From NCBI GenBank assembly GCA_964447175.1, contig CAYURP010000003.1, forward strand, positions 32,111-96,110: DNA of 64,000 bases, given 5' to 3'. This DNA comes from CAYURP01 sp964447175 (GTDB lineage Bacteria; Zixibacteria; MSB-5A5; SM23-73-2). Below are positions 23,914 to 31,621 of the stretch, piece after piece. A program made the translations under genes and the position numbers. The notes below the pieces were generated by a model that had not been told where the DNA came from, did not search any database, and saw nothing but the letters and a program-made list of their open reading frames with translations. Within the stretch, counting starts at the first letter, position 1; each line of letters begins with the position of its first letter.

Positions 23914-25227
23914 TTATCGAGCTAACAATTGTTCCAGCCTTTGTTTTACTCTGTCTAGGCTTAATTTTACCATCTCATAATCTGAGGAGTATTCACTTAT
24001 AGTAAATATTTTCAGAGCCTCCTCATAAGCTGCAATTGCCTTTTTTAGGTAGTTTTCTTTATCTCGAATTAAGGACATCTCCTCGTAAGCATTTCCAAGA
24101 TTATTCTGGGTTTGAGCATAATTTATAGGATATTTATCAATAGAGTATATTATTAGAGCAGAATCGTATGTTTGAATTGCATTCCTAAGATTACTCTCAG
24201 CGTCCCGAATACCTGAAAAAGCAACGTAGACAACTCCAAGATTATTTTGTATTCCAGCCCACTTAATAGGATATTTATCAATACTAAATATCTTAAGAGC
24301 TTCTTCGTTAGCCTTGGTCGCTTTTCTTAGGTACTCCTCTTTGAGCTGAACGCTATCGTGAACCTCAGAAAGACTCCAATATGCAACTCCAAGGTTACTT
24401 TGTGTTGTAGCATAATCTACTGGATGTTTCTCAATAGTTCTGATACTCAATGCTTCATGAAAAGCATCAATAGCCTTCAAGATGTTTGCTTTCTTATCTC
24501 GAATCCGCGAAAGACTACTATAAGCAGCCCCAAGGTTATTTTGTGTTGTGGCATAATTTACAGGATACTCATCTGGTGTTCTTATTGCAAGAGCGTTTTC
24601 ATATGCTTCTATTGATTTTAGAAGGCACTCCTCAATATCCTGATCATTTTCCTGAACTTCAGAAAAGCTCCAGTAAGCAGATCCGAGATTATGCTGAGAC
24701 ATTGCATATTCGAAGGGGTATTCCCCACGGGTTCTGGCTTTTAAAGCCTCTTCATGAGCCCCGATAGCTCTCATAAGGTTTTCCTTCTTATCTCGAACTT
24801 CTGAAAGAGCTCTATAAGCATTGCCTAGATTATTCTGAGTCCAGCCATAGTCAACAAAGTCTTTCTCAAGAGTCCTAACTTTCAAAGCCTCTTGATAGTT
24901 TAATATTGCCTTCTTTAGGTTTTCTTCTTTATTTCCTACAAGAGCTAATTTCTCGTAACAAATTCCAGAGTTATTTTTAACATCTCCATAGAGCTCTGGT
25001 TCATATTTCTCAGATACTTCCTTAAAAATCTCACAATATTTCTCCAACGCGTCTTCATACATTCCTATTTTTAGCAATTCATTTGCGTTTTTAACTGAGC
25101 TCTGTAATACATCTTTGACACGTTCTCTCTCTCCGTGTTGAAATAGATAGTACCCTATAATTACTACTAAGAGTCCAATAACTATCCCACTAAAAAAATT
25201 TATGGCATCAAATTTCCCTTTAAACAT
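23914..25227 (-). CDS. Membrane-anchored tetratricopeptide-repeat protein
   Basis: A 437-residue protein with one N-terminal TM helix (about 11-29, cytoplasmic tail first) and then about seven repeats of roughly 51 residues. Each unit follows the pattern YA-TQNNLG-AY-LS-IRDK, then a helix KAI-A-EEALKI-T, the long TPR variant found in tetratricopeptide proteins of cyanobacteria and other bacteria. TPR arrays bind other proteins, so this is likely a membrane-tethered scaffold. No enzymatic domain is present. The repeats are also visible in the DNA as about 153-bp units, so they probably expanded by duplication. No partner gene is evident. Confidence 0.88.
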   Translation of the reverse strand: MFKGKFDAINFFSGIVIGLLVVIIGYYLFQHGERERVKDVLQSSVKNANELLKIGMYEDALEKYCEIFKEVSEKYEPELYGDVKNNSGICYEKLALVGNKEENLKKAILNYQEALKVRTLEKDFVDYGWTQNNLGNAYRALSEVRDKKENLMRAIGAHEEALKARTRGEYPFEYAMSQHNLGSAYWSFSEVQENDQDIEECLLKSIEAYENALAIRTPDEYPVNYATTQNNLGAAYSSLSRIRDKKANILKAIDAFHEALSIRTIEKHPVDYATTQSNLGVAYWSLSEVHDSVQLKEEYLRKATKANEEALKIFSIDKYPIKWAGIQNNLGVVYVAFSGIRDAESNLRNAIQTYDSALIIYSIDKYPINYAQTQNNLGNAYEEMSLIRDKENYLKKAIAAYEEALKIFTISEYSSDYEMVKLSLDRVKQRLEQLLAR

Positions 25228-25293
25228 ATTTTCCTACTTCTGAGTAATATTAGATAACAGTCTTTAGTCCCTGTGACTTATTGTTAATAAGCA

Positions 25294-25326
25294 TGCCGGA
25301 GCCCGGAATCGAACCGGGACGGATAA
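25294..25326 (-). repeat. Duplicated 3' fragment of tRNA-Leu (33 bp)
   Basis: A 33-bp stretch identical to the 3' part of the tRNA-Leu at 25889-25974 (T-arm and acceptor 3' strand). It is a truncated copy, not a second tRNA: no anticodon or D arm follows. Together with the intact tRNA it frames a 562-bp segment with one gene, the geometry left by integration into a tRNA 3' end. Confidence 0.8.
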
Positions 25327-25345
25327 AAAATTACTATTTTAGCTA

Positions 25346-25792
25346 TCAATCATAAGCCAGACGAATTTTCTCATCATTTAAGGTTGGCTGAATTAGCTCC
25401 TGCCATTCCGGAGAATCCCAGGTTCCTAAATTCATATGTGTGATATAATACTTCTGCGGAATGGGGTGGGTGCCAACTACTACCTTCATATTATACTTTT
25501 CCTGAATGAAATCACGAAACTTGGATGTGCGGGGACAGGGCGGATAGCCTACTACCAATCCAGTGGCTAAATGAATTATCTGGGCTCCGTTCTTTTTCAT
25601 CTCCTCAGGAGCATATTCAACGTTTCCACCCGGACACCCATCACAGGTGGTATAACCCACCAGCTCGACTTCCTGCCCCTTGTAGACGCTGAATGCTCCT
25701 TCCCTGTTGTAAAGTGCCCTGAGGCATTTTCCACCAGCACAGGTTCGATAGCGATTGCAAATTATTATTCCTATTTTAGTTTTATTTTTCAT
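25346..25792 (-). CDS. CGGC-domain protein (predicted metal-binding)
   Basis: A 148-residue protein of the CGGC-domain family, named for conserved cysteines and suggested to bind metal. Cysteine motifs here are RTCAGGKC (about 16-23), TTCDGCPGG (about 48-56) and GYPPCPR (about 82-88). The N-terminal IGIIICNRYRTC is typical. No biochemical role is established that I can name. GGAGGTAAATGAG precedes the ATG. The gene lies inside a segment bounded by an intact tRNA-Leu and a 33-bp copy of its 3' end, so it may have arrived by a tRNA-targeted integration. Confidence 0.85.
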   Translation of the reverse strand: MKNKTKIGIIICNRYRTCAGGKCLRALYNREGAFSVYKGQEVELVGYTTCDGCPGGNVEYAPEEMKKNGAQIIHLATGLVVGYPPCPRTSKFRDFIQEKYNMKVVVGTHPIPQKYYITHMNLGTWDSPEWQELIQPTLNDEKIRLAYD

Positions 25793-25844
25793 CTCATTTA
25801 CCTCCAGTAAGTTTTCAATTCATTCTATTTTCTCTCCATCAAAT

Positions 25845-25869
25845 AAAAAAGGGGATTTTTGCAATCCCC
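25845..25869 (-). terminator. Intrinsic terminator of tRNA-Leu
   Basis: On the minus strand arm GGGGATT, a 5-nt loop, complement AATCCCC and a run of six T follow the tRNA-Leu by 19 nt. This separates tRNA transcription from the CGGC gene further downstream. Confidence 0.75.
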
Positions 25870-25888
25870 GCAAGTGTTTTTTTCAGCG

Positions 25889-25974
25889 TGCCGGAGCCCG
25901 GAATCGAACCGGGACGGATAATAATATCCGAGGGATTTTAAGTCCCTTGCGTCTACCTGTTCCGCCACTCCGGC
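25889..25974 (-). tRNA. tRNA-Leu (anticodon TAA)
   Basis: An 86-nt type II tRNA with acceptor stem GCCGGAG/CTCCGGC, discriminator A, anticodon stem-loop GGGACTTAAAATCCC (anticodon TAA), a variable-arm hairpin (GGATATTATTATCC) and T-arm GGTTCGATTCC. The 3' CCA is not encoded. The last 33 nt recur at 25294. Confidence 0.97.
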
Positions 25975-25980
25975 AGTTGT

Positions 25981-26040
25981 ATCAGTTATCAGTTCACGGT
26001 TCTCGGTTCACAGTTTTCAGTGAACTGTTTACTGTTTTCT
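25981..26040. repeat. Heptanucleotide tandem repeat (NNCAGTT-type)
   Basis: The stretch divides into 7-nt units ending GTT: ATCAGTT, ATCAGTT, CACGGTT, CTCGGTT, CACAGTT, TTCAGTG, AACTGTT, TACTGTT. It overlaps the last codons of the AlkD-like gene on the minus strand and supplies its TAA stop (26029-26031). Confidence 0.75.
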
Positions 26041-26775
26041 TTCAATGGTGCGCCTGAACTTTTTTCGCTTCTCTTTGGGTATCTTCTCAGTGGCATACTG
26101 GATTATCAATCTCGGCGCTTGGTCCTTCCACTTATACAGAAAATCCTCAACTTCTTTTGGTGCTTTTTTCCAGGTCTCCCTTAAAAGCCAGCCTACTCCC
26201 TGATGCACTACCCTCTCCGGGTCAAGGATTAATCTCTGCGCTGCTGTTAAACTATCTTTGACCTTTCCCTGCTTGGATACCATCTCAACCATTGTCACAG
26301 GAACTGCCCGTCTTTTCCATCTGGACGATGACTCGGCCCATTCCAGAAATTCCTTGAAACTGACTATTTTATTATTTAAAAAATGATACAGAACATGTCC
26401 ACAAGCTACGTCACAAGTTGCCCAATCGTCTATGTATTTTTCAAACCATTTTCCCATTTTCTCAAACAGGGCTTTATTGTATTTCTCCCGTATTCTCGAC
26501 ATGAAATTTATGGCAGTGGATTTCTCCTCCCACTTGCCCGATTTCAATAGCTCCTCGCAGAGATTAAGAAAATCATTTATAGATAAATCTTTTTGCCAGA
26601 GCTCAAACCACTCCTCCCTTTTCTCTTGCAGTTTTTTGGGATCGACTCCGTAAGGGTCGTATCCTTCCTTAAAATACCTGGCGTATTTTTTGGCAATGGC
26701 TGGATCGGAGTTCTGGAAGAGGAACTTTCTTATTTCCTGATGATATTTCCGAACAAAATCCTTTTTAGTACTCAT
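26029..26775 (-). CDS. AlkD-like DNA alkylation repair protein
   Basis: A 248-residue all-alpha HEAT-like protein of the AlkC/AlkD DNA glycosylase family, which remove N3- and N7-alkylated bases without base flipping. Family features are the WATCDVACGHVL-type motif (Trp-x-x-x-Asp, about residues 117-129), SRWKRRAVPVTMVEM and GVGWLLRETWKK near 195-206. The C-terminal residues RKQ and the stop codon come from an adjacent heptanucleotide repeat, so the end of the protein has probably been altered by it. It is cytoplasmic and stands alone between two tRNA genes. Confidence 0.88.
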   Translation of the reverse strand: MSTKKDFVRKYHQEIRKFLFQNSDPAIAKKYARYFKEGYDPYGVDPKKLQEKREEWFELWQKDLSINDFLNLCEELLKSGKWEEKSTAINFMSRIREKYNKALFEKMGKWFEKYIDDWATCDVACGHVLYHFLNNKIVSFKEFLEWAESSSRWKRRAVPVTMVEMVSKQGKVKDSLTAAQRLILDPERVVHQGVGWLLRETWKKAPKEVEDFLYKWKDQAPRLIIQYATEKIPKEKRKKFRRTIERKQ

Positions 26776-26790
26776 CCCTAATATTCTCTT

Positions 26791-26830
26791 TTACTGACAA
26801 CTGACAACCGATAACTAATAACTATCAACC
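26791..26830. repeat. Heptanucleotide tandem repeat (AACTGAC-type)
   Basis: Units AACTGAC, AACCGAT, AACTAAT, AACTATC repeat with period 7 between the AlkD-like gene and tRNA-Cys. Confidence 0.65.
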
Positions 26831-26836
26831 AAACAG

Positions 26837-26908
26837 AGGCGGCTTCCGGGTTCGAACCGGAGTATAGAGGTTTTGCAGACCTCCGCCTTACCACTTGGCT
26901 AAGCCGCC
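26837..26908 (-). tRNA. tRNA-Cys (anticodon GCA)
   Basis: A 72-nt cloverleaf with acceptor GGCGGCT/AGCCGCC, discriminator T as expected for cysteine tRNA, anticodon loop CTGCAAA (GCA) and T-arm GGTTCGAACC. The 3' CCA is not encoded. Confidence 0.97.
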
Positions 26909-27030
26909 TGTTTAACTAAATATATCATTTCACAGATCACAGGTCTTATCACACTAAGCGAACTCTAATATAGAATATCCACCCTCCTTGTCAAGCAAAA
27001 AGTCTTTTTCTGTAAAGAGATAATATGTCT

Positions 27031-27861
27031 TTAACGATCCGGCTCCTCTTCCTCTTCTTCCCTTTTTTCTTCTTTTTCCGATTTTTTAATGTCCAGCATT
27101 TTGCCACCGCTGGGATAGTCAACCGTAACCGGTTTGATTATCCGTATCAGACTCTGAATGATCTCCCTTATCTGCATTGCGGTTTCCTCGATGGTTCTCA
27201 ACCTCTTTATGGTCTCTGAATCCAGTTTATCCTTGGTCAAAAGTAAAAGGTCTGCATTCCCCACGATGCTCATCAATAGGTTGTTTATCTCGTGATTTAA
27301 CCCGGCTGCAGTTTCTTTGATCATGGAGAGCTTTTCTTTTTCGATTTTTTCTCCCAGTTCCTTTTCCCGTTCAGCTAACTCCTCCAAGCTCACCTGATAC
27401 ATTGTCCGGGCAACTGCTAATCCCAATTGATGAGAAAGCGCCTCCAGAAAATCCATCTCCCGAGGAAAGCTCCGCTCACCAGCGGTCAAACCATTGATCA
27501 CACCTATCAGTTTTTCGTTCATCTTGATGGGATATGAGAAAAAACAAAGGGGGCCATCTTTTTGCAAAGTTAGGTATATTGATTCAACCAGGAAATCCTC
27601 CCTCAGATTCTTCAGTACCTCTTTTTCCAGAGCCATTAGTATTTGATTCTTATCCACGTTTCCGGAGATCACCTCATTGGTTTGCCTCTTGGTTTTCTGA
27701 TCCCAGATGATTATCGATCCGGACTCCAGGCCCACCAGCTCTATGGTCTTATCCAGAGCTTGGCCCAGAATCTCTTGCATACCTGCCAGGCTGTTTATCT
27801 TTCTGGCAAGATCGCTCAGTATTTCAAACTTTAAAAGATTTTTATTTTCCTTTTCGGTCAT
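27031..27861 (-). CDS. GAF-HisKA protein lacking the ATPase domain
   Basis: A 276-residue cytoplasmic protein. Residues about 15-160 form a GAF sensor domain (SGSIIIWDQ, FFSYPIKMNEKLIGVINGLT). A coiled coil leads into a histidine-kinase H-box, LNHEINNLLMSIVGNADLLL (about 190-209), whose histidine is the normal phosphorylation site. The HATPase domain that should follow (N, G1, G2 boxes) is absent: after about 40 more helical residues the protein ends in a Lys/Glu-rich tail ending EEEEEEPDR. It may be a dimerisation or phosphoacceptor remnant of a kinase. I prefer ATG 27861 to an upstream TTG at 27903. No response regulator lies nearby. Confidence 0.8.
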   Translation of the reverse strand: MTEKENKNLLKFEILSDLARKINSLAGMQEILGQALDKTIELVGLESGSIIIWDQKTKRQTNEVISGNVDKNQILMALEKEVLKNLREDFLVESIYLTLQKDGPLCFFSYPIKMNEKLIGVINGLTAGERSFPREMDFLEALSHQLGLAVARTMYQVSLEELAEREKELGEKIEKEKLSMIKETAAGLNHEINNLLMSIVGNADLLLLTKDKLDSETIKRLRTIEETAMQIREIIQSLIRIIKPVTVDYPSGGKMLDIKKSEKEEKREEEEEEPDR

Positions 27862-28306
27862 TTCCAAATCCAAACCTTTTTTGCCATTAGCATACCAATG
27901 CAAAAGCTATGCCTTTATCATTGTAGTGTAATAAGCTATATGGTGAAAAGAACAGCCTAAACTACAACTTTCAACAAACCACCTAAGTTACTATTTTACA
28001 ATAGATAAACATTAAGAAATACTTCGTAAACGAATTACTCAAATCAATCAAAAATATCAATAAAACAGATTTGGTTTTCAGCGTGCAGAGGTTTTCACAG
28101 ATGCTGCAACAATTAACAGGAAAGAGCAATTACAGTGATAATATAACTCAAGAAACGCAGAAGTCAAACACTTTTTGCTGGGTTCTCATATAGAAAGCTT
28201 AAATGGGGCATCTAAGAAATACAGTTAGCAACTAATCGAGGAATTCTATTTTAATAAATAAGTTTAAGTTGGCGTCTTATCTTATTGTAAGCCAATTAAA
28301 TATAAA
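27862..28306. other. Gene-free AT-rich stretch, nothing recognised
   Basis: About 445 nt between two GAF-protein genes on the same strand. I find no convincing ORF, RNA gene, terminator or repeat. It should hold the promoter of the GAF-HisKA gene, but I could not pick one with confidence. Confidence 0.5.
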
Positions 28307-28753
28307 TCAGAATAGTGTCGATAGGGTTAGGCTTATTCTCTCCAGCATATCTCTATCTGAATGTTTGAATGCAGCCCTGGTATCTGAGTCTACGTCTATT
28401 TCTCCGATCGGCTTATCACCTTTCATTATGGGCACTACTATCTCCGATTTGGTTTCCGGGGTGCAGGCCAGGTATCTTTTATCCTTACTTACATCGGACA
28501 CAATTATGGTCTTTTTCTGTTTGGCAGCTGCGCCGCAGATTCCTTTATCCAGGGTTATTCTGGTATGAGGAGATGTCATGCCCAGATAAGGACCCAAGAC
28601 TAACTCCTCCCCTTCCATCAAATAGATTCCCACCCAATTATAATGGGAGAAATTGTTTTTCAAAAGAGCTACTACCTCTTTCAAGACATCATCTTTAGTT
28701 TTACCGGACTCGACTAATGAACTGAGTTTTTTAAATATTATCCTTTTTTTCAT
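28307..28753 (-). CDS. fRMsr-like GAF domain protein
   Basis: A 148-residue stand-alone GAF domain resembling free methionine-(R)-sulfoxide reductase, which reduces free Met-R-O using three cysteines. NWVGIYL (39-45), LVLGPYLG, KGICGAAA and EIVVPI are shared features. Two of the family's cysteines are in place, Cys73 in GICG and Cys97 in LACT, with exactly the 24-residue spacing of the reductase's Cys94-Cys118. The third (Cys84 in the E. coli numbering) is His63. It may still be a reductase or a redox-sensing GAF protein. It ends the methionine/one-carbon gene block (21 nt after the MetH-MTHFR fusion gene), which suits a methionine-related role. Confidence 0.78.
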   Translation of the reverse strand: MKKRIIFKKLSSLVESGKTKDDVLKEVVALLKNNFSHYNWVGIYLMEGEELVLGPYLGMTSPHTRITLDKGICGAAAKQKKTIIVSDVSKDKRYLACTPETKSEIVVPIMKGDKPIGEIDVDSDTRAAFKHSDRDMLERISLTLSTLF

Positions 28754-28774
28754 TTAGAACCTCCTTGATTTTTT

Positions 28775-30637
28775 CTAAAAAACTCTGGAGTTAACTTTAG
28801 AAGACACACCCTCAACAAACTCCAATGCTAACTCAATTTTTCCAAACGAAGGAATCACATAAATCCCGGAAACGGTTTCTTTGATCTGCTCAAGGAATTC
28901 ACTGGCAATAAGAATCCCTTCCTCTATTCCTTTCTCTCCTGCCTTTTTCATCCTATCCCTTGCCTTCTGAGGGATGCTTATTCCAGGAACCTCATTATGT
29001 AAAAACTCCGCATGTCTGAAACTGTGTAAGGGAAGCAAACCAACCAAAATCGGGATGTCCACGTTTTCCGTCCTTTCCACAAATTTATTCATGGTCTCAA
29101 CATCGAAAAGAGGTTGAGTGAATATAAAATCTGCACCAGCTTCTACTTTTAATTTTAATCTTTCCATCTCTTTTTCAAAATCCAGTGCTGTTGGGTTTAC
29201 CCCTACTCCGATACAAAATGAAGTGGGCGAGCCTATGGATTTTCCAGCCCAGTCAGTGCCCTGATTCAATCGCTTTATTATCTTTACCAGACCTATGGAG
29301 TCTACGTCAAAGACAGCCGTGGCATGAGGGTAGTCTCCTAATCTGGGTGGATCACCGGTTACGGCAAGTATGCTTCTGATGCCCAAAGCATGTGCTCCTA
29401 TTAGATCCGATTGCAGACCCATTAAGTTTCGATCCCGGCAGGTGAGATGAAGAATAACCTCCAGACCTACTTTTTCCTTAACCAGAGCTGCCAGGGAGAG
29501 ACAGCTCATTCTCACCCGGGCCATGGGGCTATCTGCTATGTTTACCGCATCTATTCCTTTATCCTTGATCATTTGAGTAGCTTTAAGGATCTTTTTGGGA
29601 TTCACTCCACGAGGTGGATCAAGTTCCACCGAGATCAAGAATTTTTCCTTCAACTTCAAGGCGAAATTTGAAGGTTCAGCTAATTCCATAACAGTGGCAT
29701 TTTCCTCTACCTTTTTCTCAACTTCAATCACTGCCACATCCTCATTCCAGCCCGATATTCCCTGCTTTAGAACTTTTGACATGGCTTGAATATGCTCCGG
29801 AGTCGTTCCGCAGCAGCCACCCAGGATCCCCACCCCGGCATTCAGAAATCTTTTCGCATAAATCTCAAAATACTCCGGAGAGGAAAGGTAAATGAATCTC
29901 CCATCCACAAACCTGGGGAATCCTGCATTGGGCTGAGCAGACAGTTTCAAAGAGGTTGCCTTTCTCATCTGGCAAACCACATCCAAGACTATCTGTGGTC
30001 CCACGCTGCAGTTAACGCCGATGACATTCACCTCCATTTCTTCCAACTCTTTGGCAATCTCAGCTGGAGTATGCCCCATTAAAGTCAAACCCTCTTCTGA
30101 AAAGGTCATCTGGGCAATAATAGGGAGCTGGGAGACACTTCTTACACCTTTGATCGCTTCGGTGATCTCATTTAGGTCTGAAAAGGTCTCGATTATGAAA
30201 AGATCAACCCCTCCTTCCAGCAAAGCTTCTGCCTGCTCCTGAAATGCTTCCTGGGCTTGTTTTAAAGTGATCTTTCCAATGGGAGCCAATGGTTTTCCCA
30301 ATGGTCCCATCGAACCAGCAACAAAAACCGGTTCGCCCTCTATCTCCCGTGCTTCTCTGGCTATTTTGGCTCCCATCACATTTATCTCTTTGAGTCTTCC
30401 CTGTAGACCATGGGTGCCCAATCTGAACCTGTTTCCTCCAAAGGTATTGGTCTCGATTATCTCTGCTTTGGCTTTGATGTAATCCTGGTGAACCTTTTGA
30501 ACTATCTCCGGATTGGACAGATTCAATTCGTCAAAAGGGTGCTCAAATCCGATTCCCCGGGAGTAAAGCAATGTGCCCATGGCCCCATCACATAACATTG
30601 CTCCCTTTTCTAATCTATCCAGGAATGGATCCTTCAT
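28775..30637 (-). CDS. Bifunctional homocysteine S-methyltransferase / methylenetetrahydrofolate reductase
   Basis: A 620-residue two-domain enzyme. Residues 1-300 are a homocysteine methyltransferase barrel with zinc cysteines in GVNCSVGP and in GGCCGTTPEHI. Residues about 330-620 are a MetF-like methylenetetrahydrofolate reductase (LDPPRGVNPKKIL, LTCRDRNLMGLQSD, LAVTGDPPRLGDYP) that makes 5-methyltetrahydrofolate with a flavin. This fusion type is known from Bacillus YitJ and many anaerobes. It lies 1 nt after a core-MetE gene in an operon of methionine genes, so the reductase domain may supply methyl groups for it. No cobalamin-binding domain is present. Confidence 0.93.
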   Translation of the reverse strand: MKDPFLDRLEKGAMLCDGAMGTLLYSRGIGFEHPFDELNLSNPEIVQKVHQDYIKAKAEIIETNTFGGNRFRLGTHGLQGRLKEINVMGAKIAREAREIEGEPVFVAGSMGPLGKPLAPIGKITLKQAQEAFQEQAEALLEGGVDLFIIETFSDLNEITEAIKGVRSVSQLPIIAQMTFSEEGLTLMGHTPAEIAKELEEMEVNVIGVNCSVGPQIVLDVVCQMRKATSLKLSAQPNAGFPRFVDGRFIYLSSPEYFEIYAKRFLNAGVGILGGCCGTTPEHIQAMSKVLKQGISGWNEDVAVIEVEKKVEENATVMELAEPSNFALKLKEKFLISVELDPPRGVNPKKILKATQMIKDKGIDAVNIADSPMARVRMSCLSLAALVKEKVGLEVILHLTCRDRNLMGLQSDLIGAHALGIRSILAVTGDPPRLGDYPHATAVFDVDSIGLVKIIKRLNQGTDWAGKSIGSPTSFCIGVGVNPTALDFEKEMERLKLKVEAGADFIFTQPLFDVETMNKFVERTENVDIPILVGLLPLHSFRHAEFLHNEVPGISIPQKARDRMKKAGEKGIEEGILIASEFLEQIKETVSGIYVIPSFGKIELALEFVEGVSSKVNSRVF

Positions 30638-30638
30638 T

Positions 30639-31604
30639 TTATTTTATTCCCCTTTCATCTTTGATTTCCTTCACAGCCTCAACCATAACCCTCAGTTTTG
30701 CCTTTGCCTCTTCAAGTGTTCTGGTTTTCAAACCACAATCCGGATCAATATAGACTTTCTCCAGAGGAAATACTTCTAATGCTTTCTTTATGTTATTTTT
30801 CACTTTTTCTTTTGTCTCGATTACATGGGAATGTACATCCACTACCCCCACTGCGATCTCTTTGCTGAACGGGGGATCTCTGAAAATATCCAGGTTAGCA
30901 AAATCGCCATTGGCAAACTCCAGATCAAGCTGATCCACTGCCAGATCTAAGATCTTAGGATAAATAGTTGAGAAGTCACCATAACAGATATGAGAAATGG
31001 TCTTAGCCTTCAAACCCTGGGTAACGATCTTCATGGCTTCGATTGCCAGATCCAACTCATCCGGTCGGGTGGAGATGGCTGGCTCATCAATCTGAATATA
31101 TTTAGCACCTGCCTTATCCAAATCCAACGCCTCCTGATGAATCACCTCAGCTAAGTTCAAAACCAGATCCCGTCTGGTATCAAAATATTCATTAAAAGAC
31201 CAATCACAAATGGTATAAGGACCGGTTAGCATTCCCTTTACCGGTTTCTGGGTTAAGTTCTGGGCATATTGAAACATCTCCAGAGTAACAGGTGAAATTC
31301 TTTTAACCCTGCCCTTGACTATCGGCTTATTGTAGTATCTATTTCCATAGGAACGGACCAGCCCGCTTATCTCAAAGCCTTCCAACCTCTCAGCAAAATA
31401 GGTTACCATATCCCCGCGCTCCATTTCACCGTGCACCAGTATGTCCAAACCCACATCCTCCTGAAGCTGGATTATTTCCTTTGTGGCTTTCCTCTCCAGC
31501 CCTTCCAATTCCTCCTGACTAATCTTTTTCCGGGCATAAAGATTCCTGGCTTTAACCAGATAAGCTGGCTTGGGAAAACTCCCTACTGTGGTAGTAAGTA
31601 ACAT
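30639..31604 (-). CDS. Core-MetE (C-terminal-domain-only) methionine synthase
   Basis: A 321-residue protein equal to the C-terminal catalytic domain of cobalamin-independent methionine synthase. All four zinc ligands are present: His205 and Cys207 in SHICYGDF, Glu229 in LDLEFAN and Cys290 in DPDCGLKTR. Their spacings (2, 22 and 61 residues) equal those of E. coli MetE His641, Cys643, Glu665, Cys726. IQIDEPA (171-177) binds homocysteine. Short forms without the N-terminal half take methyl groups from corrinoid proteins or other donors rather than from polyglutamyl folate. Here the neighbours are a homocysteine methyltransferase-MTHFR fusion and a zinc-less paralogue 17 nt upstream. Confidence 0.88.
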   Translation of the reverse strand: MLLTTTVGSFPKPAYLVKARNLYARKKISQEELEGLERKATKEIIQLQEDVGLDILVHGEMERGDMVTYFAERLEGFEISGLVRSYGNRYYNKPIVKGRVKRISPVTLEMFQYAQNLTQKPVKGMLTGPYTICDWSFNEYFDTRRDLVLNLAEVIHQEALDLDKAGAKYIQIDEPAISTRPDELDLAIEAMKIVTQGLKAKTISHICYGDFSTIYPKILDLAVDQLDLEFANGDFANLDIFRDPPFSKEIAVGVVDVHSHVIETKEKVKNNIKKALEVFPLEKVYIDPDCGLKTRTLEEAKAKLRVMVEAVKEIKDERGIK

Positions 31605-31621
31605 ATTACCTCTTTTATTTT

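Noticed and set aside
25294..25326. A second tRNA gene
   Set aside because: Only the T-arm and acceptor 3' strand are present; it is a copied fragment.
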